Shown one piece after another: positions 1 through 8,248 of a stretch of 64,000 nucleotides of DNA. Both the position numbers and the translations under genes were made by a program. Every line of letters begins with the position of its first letter. Within the stretch, counting starts at the first letter, position 1. Below the pieces are notes generated by a model. It saw nothing but the letters and a program-made list of their open reading frames with translations, had not been told where the DNA came from and did no database searches. Source of the DNA: Sphingomonas sp. CBMAI 2297 (GTDB taxonomy: Bacteria; Pseudomonadota; Alphaproteobacteria; Sphingomonadales; Sphingomonadaceae); contig NZ_JAPDIR010000014.1 of NCBI RefSeq assembly GCF_029870595.1, positions 1 to 64,000 on the forward strand, given 5' to 3'.

Positions 1-33
1 CCCCCGTCCCCCCTTCGCCGCCATCCCTTCCCT

Positions 34-166
34 GTCACCCCCGCGCAGGCGGGGATCCAGGATAGCGGGGGACAAAGATCCCAGCGGGCGAGCACTCTCC
101 GAAGCGCGGGGCTTGACCGTGCGCAATCCGCCCTTGGCCCTGGATCCCCGCCTGCGCGGGGATGAC
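34..166. repeat. Inverted pair of sphingomonad-type palindromic repeats
   Basis: Two copies of a repeat with the core CGCGCAGGCGGGGATCCAG face each other: about 34-60 in one orientation and 140-166 in the reverse complement. Together they could fold into a long hairpin. The same unit recurs at 15496-15578 in this window. Such REP-like units are common between genes in sphingomonads. No gene is supported between position 1 and the first CDS at 591. Confidence 0.8.
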
Positions 167-220
167 GAAGGGGCCGCAGGGATGACGAAGGGGCCGCGGG
201 GATGACCGAGGGGCCGCGGG
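161..220 (+). repeat. Three tandem 20-bp repeats
   Basis: Positions 161-180, 181-200 and 201-220 are near-identical 20-mers (GATGACGAAGGGGCCGCRGG, with one or two changes), followed by a partial fourth unit. The first unit overlaps the end of the REP-like palindrome, so the array looks like slippage growth from the repeat's edge. No coding role is seen. Confidence 0.85.
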
Positions 221-485
221 GATCACGGCTGAAGGAAAGGGGATGACGGCAAGGGCTTGGGCCGTGCCCCGGGGCGGATCGTCACTCAGCGGCTTCAGGC
301 AGGTACCACGGGCGGGCACCTCAGGATTCCCCATCTGATATCTCGCACGGGGTGACCGGGCGGATGAAGCCATCGGCGGCCCACACTCCCGATATCCATT
401 GCGCATAGAATAGGGCCAGCACCCGGCGATCAGCCACGATGCCGCCATAATCCCCGCCTTAATCCCAACAACTACTTGCCGTTTT

Positions 486-538
486 CCGTAATCCTCCTCA
501 GGTATCGAAATTTTTCTACAGGCTATTACGGGATACCT
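486..538. promoter_or_regulatory. Two interlocking inverted repeats upstream of the outer-membrane protein gene
   Basis: CCGTAAT (486-492) pairs with ATTACGG (525-531), and AGGTATC (500-506) pairs with GATACCT (532-538). The two 7-bp pairs cross each other, so only one hairpin could form at a time. They lie 53-105 bp before the start codon at 591, in an AT-rich stretch where a promoter would be expected. They could be an operator, alternative leader hairpins, or chance. Confidence 0.35.
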
Positions 539-590
539 AAGCTCGTTCCGTCTCCGAAACACAGGGGAACTCGAACGAAAGCACACAATA

Positions 591-1205
591 ATGCGTAACG
601 CGATCCTGATCGCCGCCGCCGCGACTTGCCTCGTCGGCGCGAATACTGCCCTTGCGCAGGAAACCAACAATACCCCCGCCAGCAGCTTCGCCGGACCGCG
701 CGTCGAAGCCACGATCGGCCTCGACCAGAGCGGCGACGACGCCGTCAGCGGCAAGGAACTGACCGGCATGCGCGCCGGCGGCGCTGTCGGCTATGACGTC
801 GCCATCGGGAAGCGCGTCACGCTCGGTGTCGAGGCGGGGATCGGCTGGATGGTCGCCGGCAACACCAAATTCGGCCCCTTCCCGCCCAACACCACCGAAA
901 CCTACCGGACCAGCGCCGGGCGCGACATCGATATCTCCGGGCGCATCGGCTATGCGCTGAGCCCGAGGACGCTGATCTACGCCAAGGCCGGCTGGGCCGA
1001 GCAGAGCTACAGCACGCGCTCCAGCACGGGCAAGAAATATGACGACCTGAAGTCCAACGGCGTTCGGCTGGGCGCCGGCCTCGAGCAGAAGCTCACCTCG
1101 AACGTCTATGCCAAGGCCGAATATCGCTACACGCGCTATGAGGATATCGGCAACTTCAAGAAAGACCGCCACCAGCTGCTGACCGGCATCGGGGTGCGCT
1201 TCTAA
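591..1205 (+). CDS. Outer-membrane beta-barrel protein (OmpA/opacity-like)
   Basis: A 204-residue protein with a Sec signal peptide (about residues 1-22, ending TALA before QE) and an aromatic C-terminal signature (GIGVRF) typical of outer-membrane beta-barrels. The body alternates polar and hydrophobic residues in strand-like runs (VTLGVEAGIGW, LIYAKAGWAEQSY, VYAKAEYRYTRYED), as in the eight-stranded OmpA/OmpX/opacity class. No peptidoglycan-binding OmpA C-terminal domain is present, so it is probably a surface or structural porin-like protein. The stop overlaps by 4 nt the stop of the convergent LysR gene. The long upstream region holds crossing inverted repeats. The family call is good; the specific function is unknown. 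Confidence 0.8.
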   Translation: MRNAILIAAAATCLVGANTALAQETNNTPASSFAGPRVEATIGLDQSGDDAVSGKELTGMRAGGAVGYDVAIGKRVTLGVEAGIGWMVAGNTKFGPFPPNTTETYRTSAGRDIDISGRIGYALSPRTLIYAKAGWAEQSYSTRSSTGKKYDDLKSNGVRLGAGLEQKLTSNVYAKAEYRYTRYEDIGNFKKDRHQLLTGIGVRF

Positions 1206-2131
1206 GCCGCCTCCGGGGGGACGAGCGCGCCATGCGGATCGTCCCCCAATGCGGTCTTCACTTCCTCCAGCAGCCAGTCGCGAAAGGCGCGGATCTTCGG
1301 CTGGTTGCGCTTGCCATCGGCATACATCAGCCAGAAGGCGTTCCGGTACTGCGCGATCTGGGGAAGCGGCTGGACGAGCTGCCCCGCATCGATCGCGGTC
1401 TGCCACATCGGCGGACTCAGGATCGCGACGCCGTGCCCGGCGATCGCGGCATTGCCGTCCAGGATCTGCGAATCGAAGCGGATGCCCGCCGCCTGGCTGG
1501 TATCCGGCGCCGCACCCATCGCCGCCGCGAACCACAAGTCCCACCAATCGTCGCGATAGGTGAGGCGCGGTAGCTCGAGCAGGTCCCGCGGGGTGCGGAT
1601 CGGCGGATGCTCGGCGAGGAAGGCGGGATTGGCGAGCGGAGTGATCGGCATCCGCATCAGGAAATGGCAGCCATGCCCCGGCAGCGGGCCCGGCGCGCCG
1701 CGCAGCGCGACATCGGCCTCGCCCGCCAGCAGGTCGATCATCTCGTCCCCGACATGCAGCCGCACGGCAAGGTCCGGGCGCGCGAGCTGGAACGAGCCCA
1801 GCCGGCTCGCCAGCCAGTTGGTCGCCAGGGTGCGGGGCGCGGTGATGCTGATGACGCTTTCCGTTTCGGCATGGACCGCGGCAAAGGCGTCCCCCATCGC
1901 ATCGAACGCGCCCGTCACCTGCGGCGCGATCCGCCGTCCGAGATCGGTGAGCGCGATGCCGCGCCCGCTGCGCGCGAACAGCGGCGCGCCCAGCCGCTCC
2001 TCGAGCAGCTTCATCTGATAGCTCACCGCCGCCTGGGTCATCCCCAGTTCTTCGGCGGCGCGCGTGAAATTGCCGTGCCGGGAAGCGGCCTCGAACACGC
2101 GGACGGCGGCGAGCGGAGGAAGGCGACGCAT
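1202..2131 (-). CDS. LysR-family transcriptional regulator (GcvA-like)
   Basis: A 309-residue protein with an N-terminal winged helix-turn-helix (LAAVRVFEAASRHGNFTRAA..., about residues 5-62) and a C-terminal LysR substrate-binding domain. The MRRLPPLAAVRVFEAA opening, with ELGMTQAAVSYQ in the recognition helix, resembles the GcvA/AmpR branch. The ATG at 2131 is chosen because the domain begins at once after it; the frame is open further upstream but that extension has no domain and would run into the divergent gene. It is transcribed away from the UrcA gene at 2247, so the 115-bp gap between them may hold its operator and that gene may be its target. The effector is unknown. Confidence 0.88.
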   Translation of the reverse strand: MRRLPPLAAVRVFEAASRHGNFTRAAEELGMTQAAVSYQMKLLEERLGAPLFARSGRGIALTDLGRRIAPQVTGAFDAMGDAFAAVHAETESVISITAPRTLATNWLASRLGSFQLARPDLAVRLHVGDEMIDLLAGEADVALRGAPGPLPGHGCHFLMRMPITPLANPAFLAEHPPIRTPRDLLELPRLTYRDDWWDLWFAAAMGAAPDTSQAAGIRFDSQILDGNAAIAGHGVAILSPPMWQTAIDAGQLVQPLPQIAQYRNAFWLMYADGKRNQPKIRAFRDWLLEEVKTALGDDPHGALVPPEAA

Positions 2132-2246
2132 CTCTATATACAAGCACAGCTTATGATACTTTGCCAATGATTTGTTGGCCCGGCGGCGGGTTCGGGCGCA
2201 AATGAACGGGGTGCCGAACATGGCGCGACATCCAAGGAACCAAGCC

Positions 2247-2567
2247 ATGATCAAGACCCTCATCCCGCTCCTGCTGATCCTCTCCCCGGCCGCCGTGCCG
2301 GTGATCGCCCAGGCCCGGCAGGGCGATGGGAGCGTTCGCATCTCCTATGCCGATCTCGACCTGTCGCGCGCCGCGGACCGCCGGGCGCTGGACCGGCGCC
2401 TCGCCCGGGCGCTCGACCAGGTCTGCCCGGCCGACCGGCCCGGCTATCTGACCCCGGCGCCCGACGCGCTGCGCTGCCGGGCGCTTGCCCGCCAGCAGAT
2501 CGCCGCGGCGCGCCAGCATGCGCTGGCCCAGCGCGGCGGCGTGGTCCGGATCTCCGCCGTTCCCTGA
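2247..2567 (+). CDS. UrcA family protein, secreted
   Basis: A 106-residue exported protein. The ATG at 2247 follows an AAGGAAC ribosome site and opens directly into a signal peptide (MIKTLIPLLLILSPAAVPVIAQA). The mature part has the UrcA pattern: VRISYADLDLS near the start, then a helical RRALDRRLARALDQVC segment and a second cysteine (LRCRALARQQI). The two cysteines probably form a disulphide in the periplasm. UrcA-like proteins are common in sphingomonads and caulobacters and their function is not established. It is divergent from the LysR regulator, a possible controller. Confidence 0.8.
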   Translation: MIKTLIPLLLILSPAAVPVIAQARQGDGSVRISYADLDLSRAADRRALDRRLARALDQVCPADRPGYLTPAPDALRCRALARQQIAAARQHALAQRGGVVRISAVP

Positions 2568-2739
2568 TCGATCCCTCGGAACCGCGAAGCGGCGGGCGGC
2601 CTGCAACGCCGCCCGCCAACCATAAGCATCGCTGATATCGCGGACCCCGATCCCGAAAAGGGATGCGCGGCTCGATCCATTCATGTTGGGCCCGTCACAA
2701 AATATGGTTACTCCTTGGTCAAGGAACAGGGAGGAACCC

Positions 2740-3663
2740 ATGCGAGTCGTTTGGGCATTGGCGGCGCTTGCGCTGCTCGCGGGATGCGACGATCTCAATC
2801 GACCGCCGGCGGACGGCAAGGACCGTTCCGAATTCGGATCGGCGGCCAATGCCGAGGCGTTCGCCTCGACCGGCACCGGCTTCGACTATCGCTATGCCTA
2901 TCGCCTGCCCGGCGCCAAGGTGAAGGGCGTGCTCCAGTCCAATGCCGATGCCTGCGACCGGATGGGGCCGGCGCGCTGCCGCATCCTCGCGATGCGGTAT
3001 CGCGTCGATGACGGCAACCACACCCGCGCGGTGCTCACCATCCGCATCGATCCGTCGATCGCGCGCCGGTTCGGCGATGCCGTCACCGCGAATGTGGCGA
3101 CCGCCTATGGCGTGCTGACCGACACCGAGATCAGCGGCGCCGACGCCACCGCCTCGGCGCGCAGCATCGCGGTGGTGAAGCGGCTGCAGGACCAGCTGCA
3201 GAATGCGCGCACCAGCACCACGCCGGACGGCCAGGCCCGCGCCGCGCGCCTGCAGAACGCGCTCGCGGTGATCGCCGAGGTGGAGGCGAGCCAGGGCCAG
3301 ACGCTGGCCAACACGCCGATGCTGTTCACCTATGAATCGAGCAGCGCGCTGAGCGGCCTGGGATCGTCCGAGGCCAATTTCCGCACCGCGGGCCAGACGC
3401 TCGAGAATTCGGTCGCCCAGCTCGTCCAGCTGCTCGCCAGCATCGGGCCATGGTGCCTGCTGATGCTGGCGGTGGTGCTGGTCCTGCGCTGGATCATCCA
3501 TGGCCGCGCGGTGGGCCCCGATGTCGAGCCGCGTCACGACGACGGCTATGACAATGGCCATGAGGGGAGCCATGACGGCCGGGACAATCGCGCCCGTAGC
3601 GACAATCGCAACCTCATCCAGCGCTGGTTCTCCCGCGACGACGCGGAAGAGCATACGCACTGA
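2740..3663 (+). CDS. DUF4349-like lipoprotein with a C-terminal membrane segment
   Basis: A 307-residue protein. The start at 2740 is preceded by GGGAGGAACCC and leads into a lipoprotein signal with the lipobox LLAGC (Cys 15). The middle holds the mixed strand/helix region seen in DUF4349 proteins (FDYRYAYRLPGAKV..., ADATASARSIAVVKRLQDQLQNA) and an Arg/Gln-rich helical segment likely to form a coiled coil. A strongly hydrophobic helix (WCLLMLAVVLVLRWII) near residue 255 is followed by a His/Asp/Arg-rich acidic-basic tail. The lipid anchor plus a C-terminal helix suggests it bridges or sits on the envelope. No catalytic motif is seen and the function is unknown. Confidence 0.65.
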   Translation: MRVVWALAALALLAGCDDLNRPPADGKDRSEFGSAANAEAFASTGTGFDYRYAYRLPGAKVKGVLQSNADACDRMGPARCRILAMRYRVDDGNHTRAVLTIRIDPSIARRFGDAVTANVATAYGVLTDTEISGADATASARSIAVVKRLQDQLQNARTSTTPDGQARAARLQNALAVIAEVEASQGQTLANTPMLFTYESSSALSGLGSSEANFRTAGQTLENSVAQLVQLLASIGPWCLLMLAVVLVLRWIIHGRAVGPDVEPRHDDGYDNGHEGSHDGRDNRARSDNRNLIQRWFSRDDAEEHTH

Positions 3664-3862
3664 TTGCCCGGCAAGCGGGGACGGCGCGCACCGCCCCCGC
3701 CTCGCCGCCTGCAAGTGGCAAAGTGCCGGATTAGCACCCATGGGCGAGGATGCATGATTGCACCCCTCTCCCCCTTTGGGTATAGCCCCACCTCTCGCCC
3801 CGGCAGGCCAGCGGATTCCCCGCGCCGCCGGGGCAATGACTTTCCAGGGGAACGAGCACCCG

Positions 3863-4642
3863 ATGGCACGCCGCCGGCAGATCTACGAAGGCAAGGCTAA
3901 GATCCTCTACGAGGGTCCCGAGCCCGGCACGCTGATCCAGTATTTCAAGGATGACGCGACGGCCTTCAACGCCCAGAAGAAGGGCACGATCAACGGCAAG
4001 GGCGTGCTCAACAACCGGATTTCCGAGCATGTCTTCACGCTGCTCGCCGGCATCGGCATCCCGACGCACTTCATCCGCCGCCTCAACATGCGCGAGCAGC
4101 TGATCCGCCAGGTCGAGATCGTGCCGATCGAAGTGGTGGTGCGCAACATCGTCGCCGGCTCGCTCTCCAAGAAGCTGGGGATCGAGGAAGGCACGCCACT
4201 GCCCCGGACGATCATCGAATATTACTACAAGGACGATGCGCTCGGCGACCCGCTGGTCACCGACGAGCACATATTGTGCTTCGGCTGGGCGAGCCAGGAA
4301 GAGCTGCACGACATGGCCGACATGGCCATCCGCGTGAACGACTTCCTGTCGGGCCTCTTCGCCGGCATCGGCATCCGCCTGGTCGACTTCAAGCTCGAAT
4401 TCGGCCGGATCTGGGACAATGACTATAGCCGCATCATCCTGGCCGACGAGATCAGCCCGGACGGCTGCCGCCTGTGGGACATCGCCACCGGCGAGAAGCT
4501 CGACAAGGACCGCTTCCGCCGCGACCTGGGCGGCGAAGTCGAAGCCTATCAGGAAGTCGCGCGCCGGCTCGGCCTGTTTCCGGAAGGCGATGATTCGGCC
4601 GTGCTCGACCTGGAAAGCCATCGCAAGCGCCGCGGAAAATAA
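3863..4642 (+). CDS. purC: SAICAR synthetase (phosphoribosylaminoimidazole-succinocarboxamide synthase)
   Basis: A 259-residue enzyme that joins CAIR and aspartate using ATP to make SAICAR in de novo purine synthesis. Family motifs are clear: IYEGKAKILYE at the N terminus, FKDDATAFNAQKKG, GVLNNRISEHVF, VEVVVRN-like VPIEVVVRNIVAGS, and LVDFKLEFGR with DEISPDGCRLWD in the ATP/Mg region. The start at 3863 gives the standard family N terminus; the frame is open upstream but the extension has no homology-like features. The gene is followed, after a small opposite-strand gene, by purS and purQ, so this is a purine cluster. Cytosolic. Confidence 0.96.
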   Translation: MARRRQIYEGKAKILYEGPEPGTLIQYFKDDATAFNAQKKGTINGKGVLNNRISEHVFTLLAGIGIPTHFIRRLNMREQLIRQVEIVPIEVVVRNIVAGSLSKKLGIEEGTPLPRTIIEYYYKDDALGDPLVTDEHILCFGWASQEELHDMADMAIRVNDFLSGLFAGIGIRLVDFKLEFGRIWDNDYSRIILADEISPDGCRLWDIATGEKLDKDRFRRDLGGEVEAYQEVARRLGLFPEGDDSAVLDLESHRKRRGK

Positions 4643-4648
4643 GCTCGG

Positions 4649-4894
4649 TCAGGATCGCATGCGCCCCGCGCGGCGCATCGCGGCCACCAGCACGCCTGCG
4701 GCCAGGAGCAGGAACAGCGCACCGCCAATGGCCAGCGTCTCGTTCGCCCGCGCCGCTCGCGCGGATGCACCGATCGCACAGTTCAACCCGTGGCAATATT
4801 GCAGCGCCAGGAAATCGAGACCCAGGGCCGTCCAATAGAGGATGGTGGCCAGCCCACAAACGAGCCACCATGCGATGCGGCGCCGTCTCGACAT
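4649..4894 (-). CDS. Small two-helix membrane protein between purC and purS
   Basis: A predicted 81-residue protein on the strand opposite to the pur genes. It begins with a basic MSRRRRI and has two hydrophobic segments (AWWLVCGLATILYWTALGL and LAIGGALFLLLAAGVLVAA) separated by a loop with two cysteines (QYCHGLNCAIG), then a basic end (MRRAGRMRS), so both termini are probably cytosolic. No family is recognised. The start at 4894 was chosen because the frame becomes membrane-protein-like only from there; the ribosome site is weak. It could be a real small gene or chance, but the ordered topology favours a gene. Confidence 0.5.
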   Translation of the reverse strand: MSRRRRIAWWLVCGLATILYWTALGLDFLALQYCHGLNCAIGASARAARANETLAIGGALFLLLAAGVLVAAMRRAGRMRS

Positions 4895-4982
4895 CCGGGA
4901 TGCATGGCATTGCCCGGCAGATCGCCAGATGCCTGAACTCCAGCCTTGCAGCGAAGCCCCGGGGGCGCCATAGGCCCTGCCC

Positions 4983-5213
4983 ATGAAGCTCCGCATCATC
5001 GTCACCTTGAAGAACGGCGTGCTCGATCCCCAGGGCAAGGCCATCCAGCATGCCTTGGGCGGCCTCGGGTTCGAGGGCGTGGAGGATGTCCGCGCCGGCA
5101 AGATCTTCGAGCTCGAGCTGGCCGATTCGACCAGCGACGAAGCAGTTGACGAGATGTGCCGCAAGCTGCTCGCCAACACCGTCATCGAAAACTACCGGGT
5201 GGAAAAGCTGTGA
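4983..5213 (+). CDS. purS: FGAM synthase subunit PurS
   Basis: A 76-residue protein matching PurS in length and motifs (MKLRIIVTLKNGVLDPQGKA, LGFEGVEDVRAGKIFELEL, ending CRKLLANTVIENYRVEKL). PurS forms a complex with PurQ and the small PurL to convert FGAR to FGAM with glutamine. The stop overlaps the GTG start of purQ by 4 nt (GTGA), indicating translational coupling. No purL is seen in the window. Confidence 0.95.
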   Translation: MKLRIIVTLKNGVLDPQGKAIQHALGGLGFEGVEDVRAGKIFELELADSTSDEAVDEMCRKLLANTVIENYRVEKL

Positions 5214-5875
5214 AGACCGCGGTCATCGTCTTTCCGGGTTCCAACTGCGATCGCGACATCGCAGTCGCGCTGGAGGCGGTGACGGGGGTGAAGCCCCATA
5301 TGGTCTGGCACGGCGAGAGCGAGCTGCCCCAGGGCCTGGGCCTGATCGCCCTGCCCGGCGGCTTCTCCTATGGCGACTATCTGCGCTGCGGCGCGATCGC
5401 GGCGCGATCGCCGGTGGTGCGGGCCGTGGTCGAGGCGGCCGACAAGGGCATGCCCGTGATCGGCATCTGCAACGGCTTCCAGGTGCTCACCGAGACCGGG
5501 CTGCTGCCCGGCGCGCTGATGCGCAATTCCGGCCTCAACTTCGTGTGCCGCGACGTGCCGCTGACGGTCGACAATTCGCAGTCGATCTTCACTTCGGCCT
5601 ATCGCTCGGGCGAAGCGATCACGATCCCCGTGGCGCATCATGACGGCAACTACTTCGCCGATGCCGAAACGCTCGACCGGGTCGAAGGCGAAGGCCGTGT
5701 CGCCTTCCGCTACGCCGCCGACATCAACGGCTCGGCCCGCAACATCGCCGGCGTGCTCAACAAGGCGGGCAATGTGCTCGGCATGATGCCTCACCCCGAG
5801 CGCCGCATCGAGGCCGCGCATGGCGGCACCGACGGCCGGCGCCTGTTCGAGGGCCTGCTCGAGGCGGTGGCGTAG
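5210..5875 (+). CDS. purQ: FGAM synthase glutaminase subunit PurQ
   Basis: A 221-residue class I glutamine amidotransferase supplying ammonia for FGAM synthesis. The motif AVIVFPGSNCDRDIAVA opens the protein. The catalytic nucleophile lies in GICNGFQVLTE, and the His/Glu partners are in the C-terminal MMPHPERRIE. PGGFSYGDYLR is also diagnostic. The start is the GTG at 5210, which overlaps the purS stop. The 3' end is convergent with, and 17 bp from, the chemotaxis gene. Confidence 0.95.
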   Translation: MKTAVIVFPGSNCDRDIAVALEAVTGVKPHMVWHGESELPQGLGLIALPGGFSYGDYLRCGAIAARSPVVRAVVEAADKGMPVIGICNGFQVLTETGLLPGALMRNSGLNFVCRDVPLTVDNSQSIFTSAYRSGEAITIPVAHHDGNYFADAETLDRVEGEGRVAFRYAADINGSARNIAGVLNKAGNVLGMMPHPERRIEAAHGGTDGRRLFEGLLEAVA

Positions 5876-5892
5876 GCCGCCCACCGCCCGGC

Positions 5893-7236
5893 TCAGTGCA
5901 GCGCGGACACCGCCTGCTCGCCGCGTGACGACGCTGCCAGGCCCGGAGTCGGGAAGGACAGCGGCCGCCCGCCGCCCGTCACCCGGAAGCGCCCGGCCTG
6001 GTCGGCGAGCGTGGCGATCTCCACGGTGAGATTGCGCGCCGCCGCCGAAGTCTCCTCGACCATCGCGGCATTCTGCTGAGTCGACTGGTCCATCGCGCCG
6101 ATCGCGGTGCTGATCTCGCCGATCGCTACCGACTGGGCCTGATTGTCGTCGGCCATCTGGTTGAGCAGCGTATGCACATCGCCCACATCCTCGGCGATGT
6201 TCGCCAGCGCGCCATCGACCTTCTCGACCATCTCCACGGCGGCGAGGATGTCGACCTGAGTCGCGGTGAGCTGCTCGCGGGCGCGGCCGGCCTCTTCCTC
6301 GGCGCGCATGGCCAGCGCCGAGACCAGGTCGGCCACGACCGCGAAGCCCCTGCCCGCCTCGCCCGCGCGGCCGGCCTCGACGGCGGCGTTCATCGCGAGC
6401 ACGCGAGTCTGGAAGGCGATCTTGTCGAGCCCTTCGATCACCGAGTCGATGCCCTTGGCGCTGTCGTTGACGCGGTTCATCGCCTGCACCGCCTGATCGA
6501 CCACCTCGCGGCCGCCCGAGACCGTGGTGGTGGCGCCATCGGCGCGCGCCACGGTGCGGCTCGCCGCGGCGGCGGTCGCCTTCAGGCGCTGGTCCATCTG
6601 GGTGATCGCGGCCGAAGTCTGCTCGAGGCTGGCGGCATTCGCCTCGGTCCGGCGCGCGAGATCCTCCGACGCCTGGGCGATCTCGCCCGATCCGGTGCGG
6701 ATCGCGGCGCTGCTCTCCCCCACCGCGCCGAGCAGCTTGCGCAGCGAGGCGAGCGCCGCGTTGAAATTGTCGCGCAGCTTCGCATAGGCGGCGGGATATT
6801 CCTCGACGATGTCGGCGGTCAGGTCGCCTTCGGCCAGCCGCTCGAGATTGACGGTCATGCCGCGCACGATCTCGCCATGATGCTCGGCTTCCTCATTCTG
6901 CCGGATCTGGGCGGCGGCGGTGTCGCGGAACGAGAACATCGCCTTGGTCAGGCGGCCGACACAGTCCCGATAGTCGGTGAACTGAATCGGGCTGGCCAGA
7001 TCGCCGGCGGCCAGCGCCTCCATGCGCACCACGGTCGTCACATAAGGCGTGGCGATCGCGTGCCGATACCAGACGCCCAGCACGGCGGCGACCAGCGTGG
7101 CGAGCACGCCGGCGGCGAGCGCGAGCCTGGGCATGAGCATCAACGTCAGCGGCGTGAGCCCGACAAGCCCCACCATGGAACCGAACGACACGAGCAGCTT
7201 CTTGCGAATGGGCGCGTTGGCGATGAACCAGTGCAT
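5893..7236 (-). CDS. Methyl-accepting chemotaxis protein with an altered signalling tip
   Basis: A 447-residue transducer. Two adjacent hydrophobic helices (about residues 12-35 and 38-55) leave almost no periplasmic domain, so any signal is probably sensed in the membrane or cytoplasm. They are followed by two HAMP-like segments (TVVRMEALAAGDLASPI and TVNLERLAEGDLTADI) and a long coiled-coil signalling domain. The hairpin tip reads IAFQTRVLAMNAAVEAGRAGEAGRGFAV (shown in two halves IAFQTRVLAMNAAVEAG / RAGEAGRGFAV), then VVADLVSALAMR. The family norm is IAFQTNLLALNAAVEA and ADEVRxLA, so an Asn is replaced by Arg and the EVR by LVS. These residues normally contact CheA/CheW, so the protein may signal atypically. 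Confidence 0.88.
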   Translation of the reverse strand: MHWFIANAPIRKKLLVSFGSMVGLVGLTPLTLMLMPRLALAAGVLATLVAAVLGVWYRHAIATPYVTTVVRMEALAAGDLASPIQFTDYRDCVGRLTKAMFSFRDTAAAQIRQNEEAEHHGEIVRGMTVNLERLAEGDLTADIVEEYPAAYAKLRDNFNAALASLRKLLGAVGESSAAIRTGSGEIAQASEDLARRTEANAASLEQTSAAITQMDQRLKATAAAASRTVARADGATTTVSGGREVVDQAVQAMNRVNDSAKGIDSVIEGLDKIAFQTRVLAMNAAVEAGRAGEAGRGFAVVADLVSALAMRAEEEAGRAREQLTATQVDILAAVEMVEKVDGALANIAEDVGDVHTLLNQMADDNQAQSVAIGEISTAIGAMDQSTQQNAAMVEETSAAARNLTVEIATLADQAGRFRVTGGGRPLSFPTPGLAASSRGEQAVSALH

Positions 7237-7381
7237 GGCAAATCTCTCAGCGGAGGCAACAATATGGTTGCCACTTCCCTCGCTATAGAGAGTTCCCGCA
7301 GCGGATCGGCCGTTTCGGCAAATATATGTAACAATAATCCACTATATTAGCCACAAATACGTAACTTCCGTAAATTTGCAG

Positions 7382-8212
7382 CTATACTCGCGCTTCGATC
7401 CAATCGAGGACGTCGCCCATCACGCTTTCCTTGCCGAGATCGGCGAGCAGGTCGTGATAATGCCCCGGGTAGATCTTGAGCGTCTTGTCGCTCGACCCGG
7501 CGGTCTCATGGAAGAACTCGCTGCCATGGCACACCGTCGCATGATCGTCGGTGCCGTGCAGGATGAGCAGCGGGATCGTGATCGCGGGAAAACTGTCGCG
7601 GAGCCGCTCATCGGCCCGGGCGAGCGCGGCGACGGTGGCAGCGGGCTGCGTCTCGTCCTTGATATAGGGATCGGCGTTGAGCGCGGCCACCACGCCCGGA
7701 TCCCGCGAGAAATCCTCGTTCTTGAGCTTGAGCACGCCGAGATGGGGCGCGATATGGGCAAGCCCCTTGATCGCGGCGATCAGGAAGCCGGGCGCCGGCA
7801 CCTGGAAGGCGAAGCTCTCGCAGATGAAGCCGGCGATCTCGGCCTGGTTGTCGAGCACATAGGTGGCGCCGGTGACGCCGCCGGCGCTGTGGCCGAGCAG
7901 GAAGACCTTGAGCCCGGGATGGCGCGACTTGGCGATGGCGATCGCCCCGCCGAGATCATGGACGTAATCGGCAATGTCCTCGACATAGAAACGCTCGCCG
8001 CCCGAGCGCCCGCGTCCGCGCAGGTCGGGCGCATAGACGGCGAAACCGCGCTCGACCAGCCGCGCGGCGACCCAGGCATATTGGCCGCTATGCGCGTTGA
8101 AGCCATGGCAGAGGACCACCACCGCCCGCGCATCGCCCTCGGGCAGCCAGGCGCGGAAGAAGATGTTGACGTGCCCGGTGCTGCCGAAAGTCTCTTCCGT
8201 CGTCGCAGTCAT
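7382..8212 (-). CDS. Alpha/beta hydrolase (monoacylglycerol-lipase-like, serine hydrolase)
   Basis: A 276-residue cytosolic hydrolase with the lysophospholipase/monoglyceride lipase layout: oxyanion-hole region VVVLCHGFNAHSGQY, nucleophile elbow GHSAG, acid in HGTDDHAT and catalytic His in YPGHYHDLL. The segment APDLRGRGRSGGER is typical of the Hydrolase_4 family. The start at 8212 (MTATTEETFG) is preferred over an in-frame ATG at 8239, because GGGAGA lies 7 nt before it. It is 36 bp downstream of the queuosine-transporter gene on the same strand and may be co-transcribed. The substrate is probably an acylglycerol or carboxyl ester. Confidence 0.85.
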   Translation of the reverse strand: MTATTEETFGSTGHVNIFFRAWLPEGDARAVVVLCHGFNAHSGQYAWVAARLVERGFAVYAPDLRGRGRSGGERFYVEDIADYVHDLGGAIAIAKSRHPGLKVFLLGHSAGGVTGATYVLDNQAEIAGFICESFAFQVPAPGFLIAAIKGLAHIAPHLGVLKLKNEDFSRDPGVVAALNADPYIKDETQPAATVAALARADERLRDSFPAITIPLLILHGTDDHATVCHGSEFFHETAGSSDKTLKIYPGHYHDLLADLGKESVMGDVLDWIEARV

Positions 8213-8248
8213 GCCCTGTCTCCCGGAGGTCGTTGCCATGAGGGTGCG

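Noticed and set aside
161..220. Three 20-bp repeats as a CRISPR start or iterons
   Set aside because: The units are directly adjacent without spacers and extend from a REP-like palindrome; no replication gene is near.
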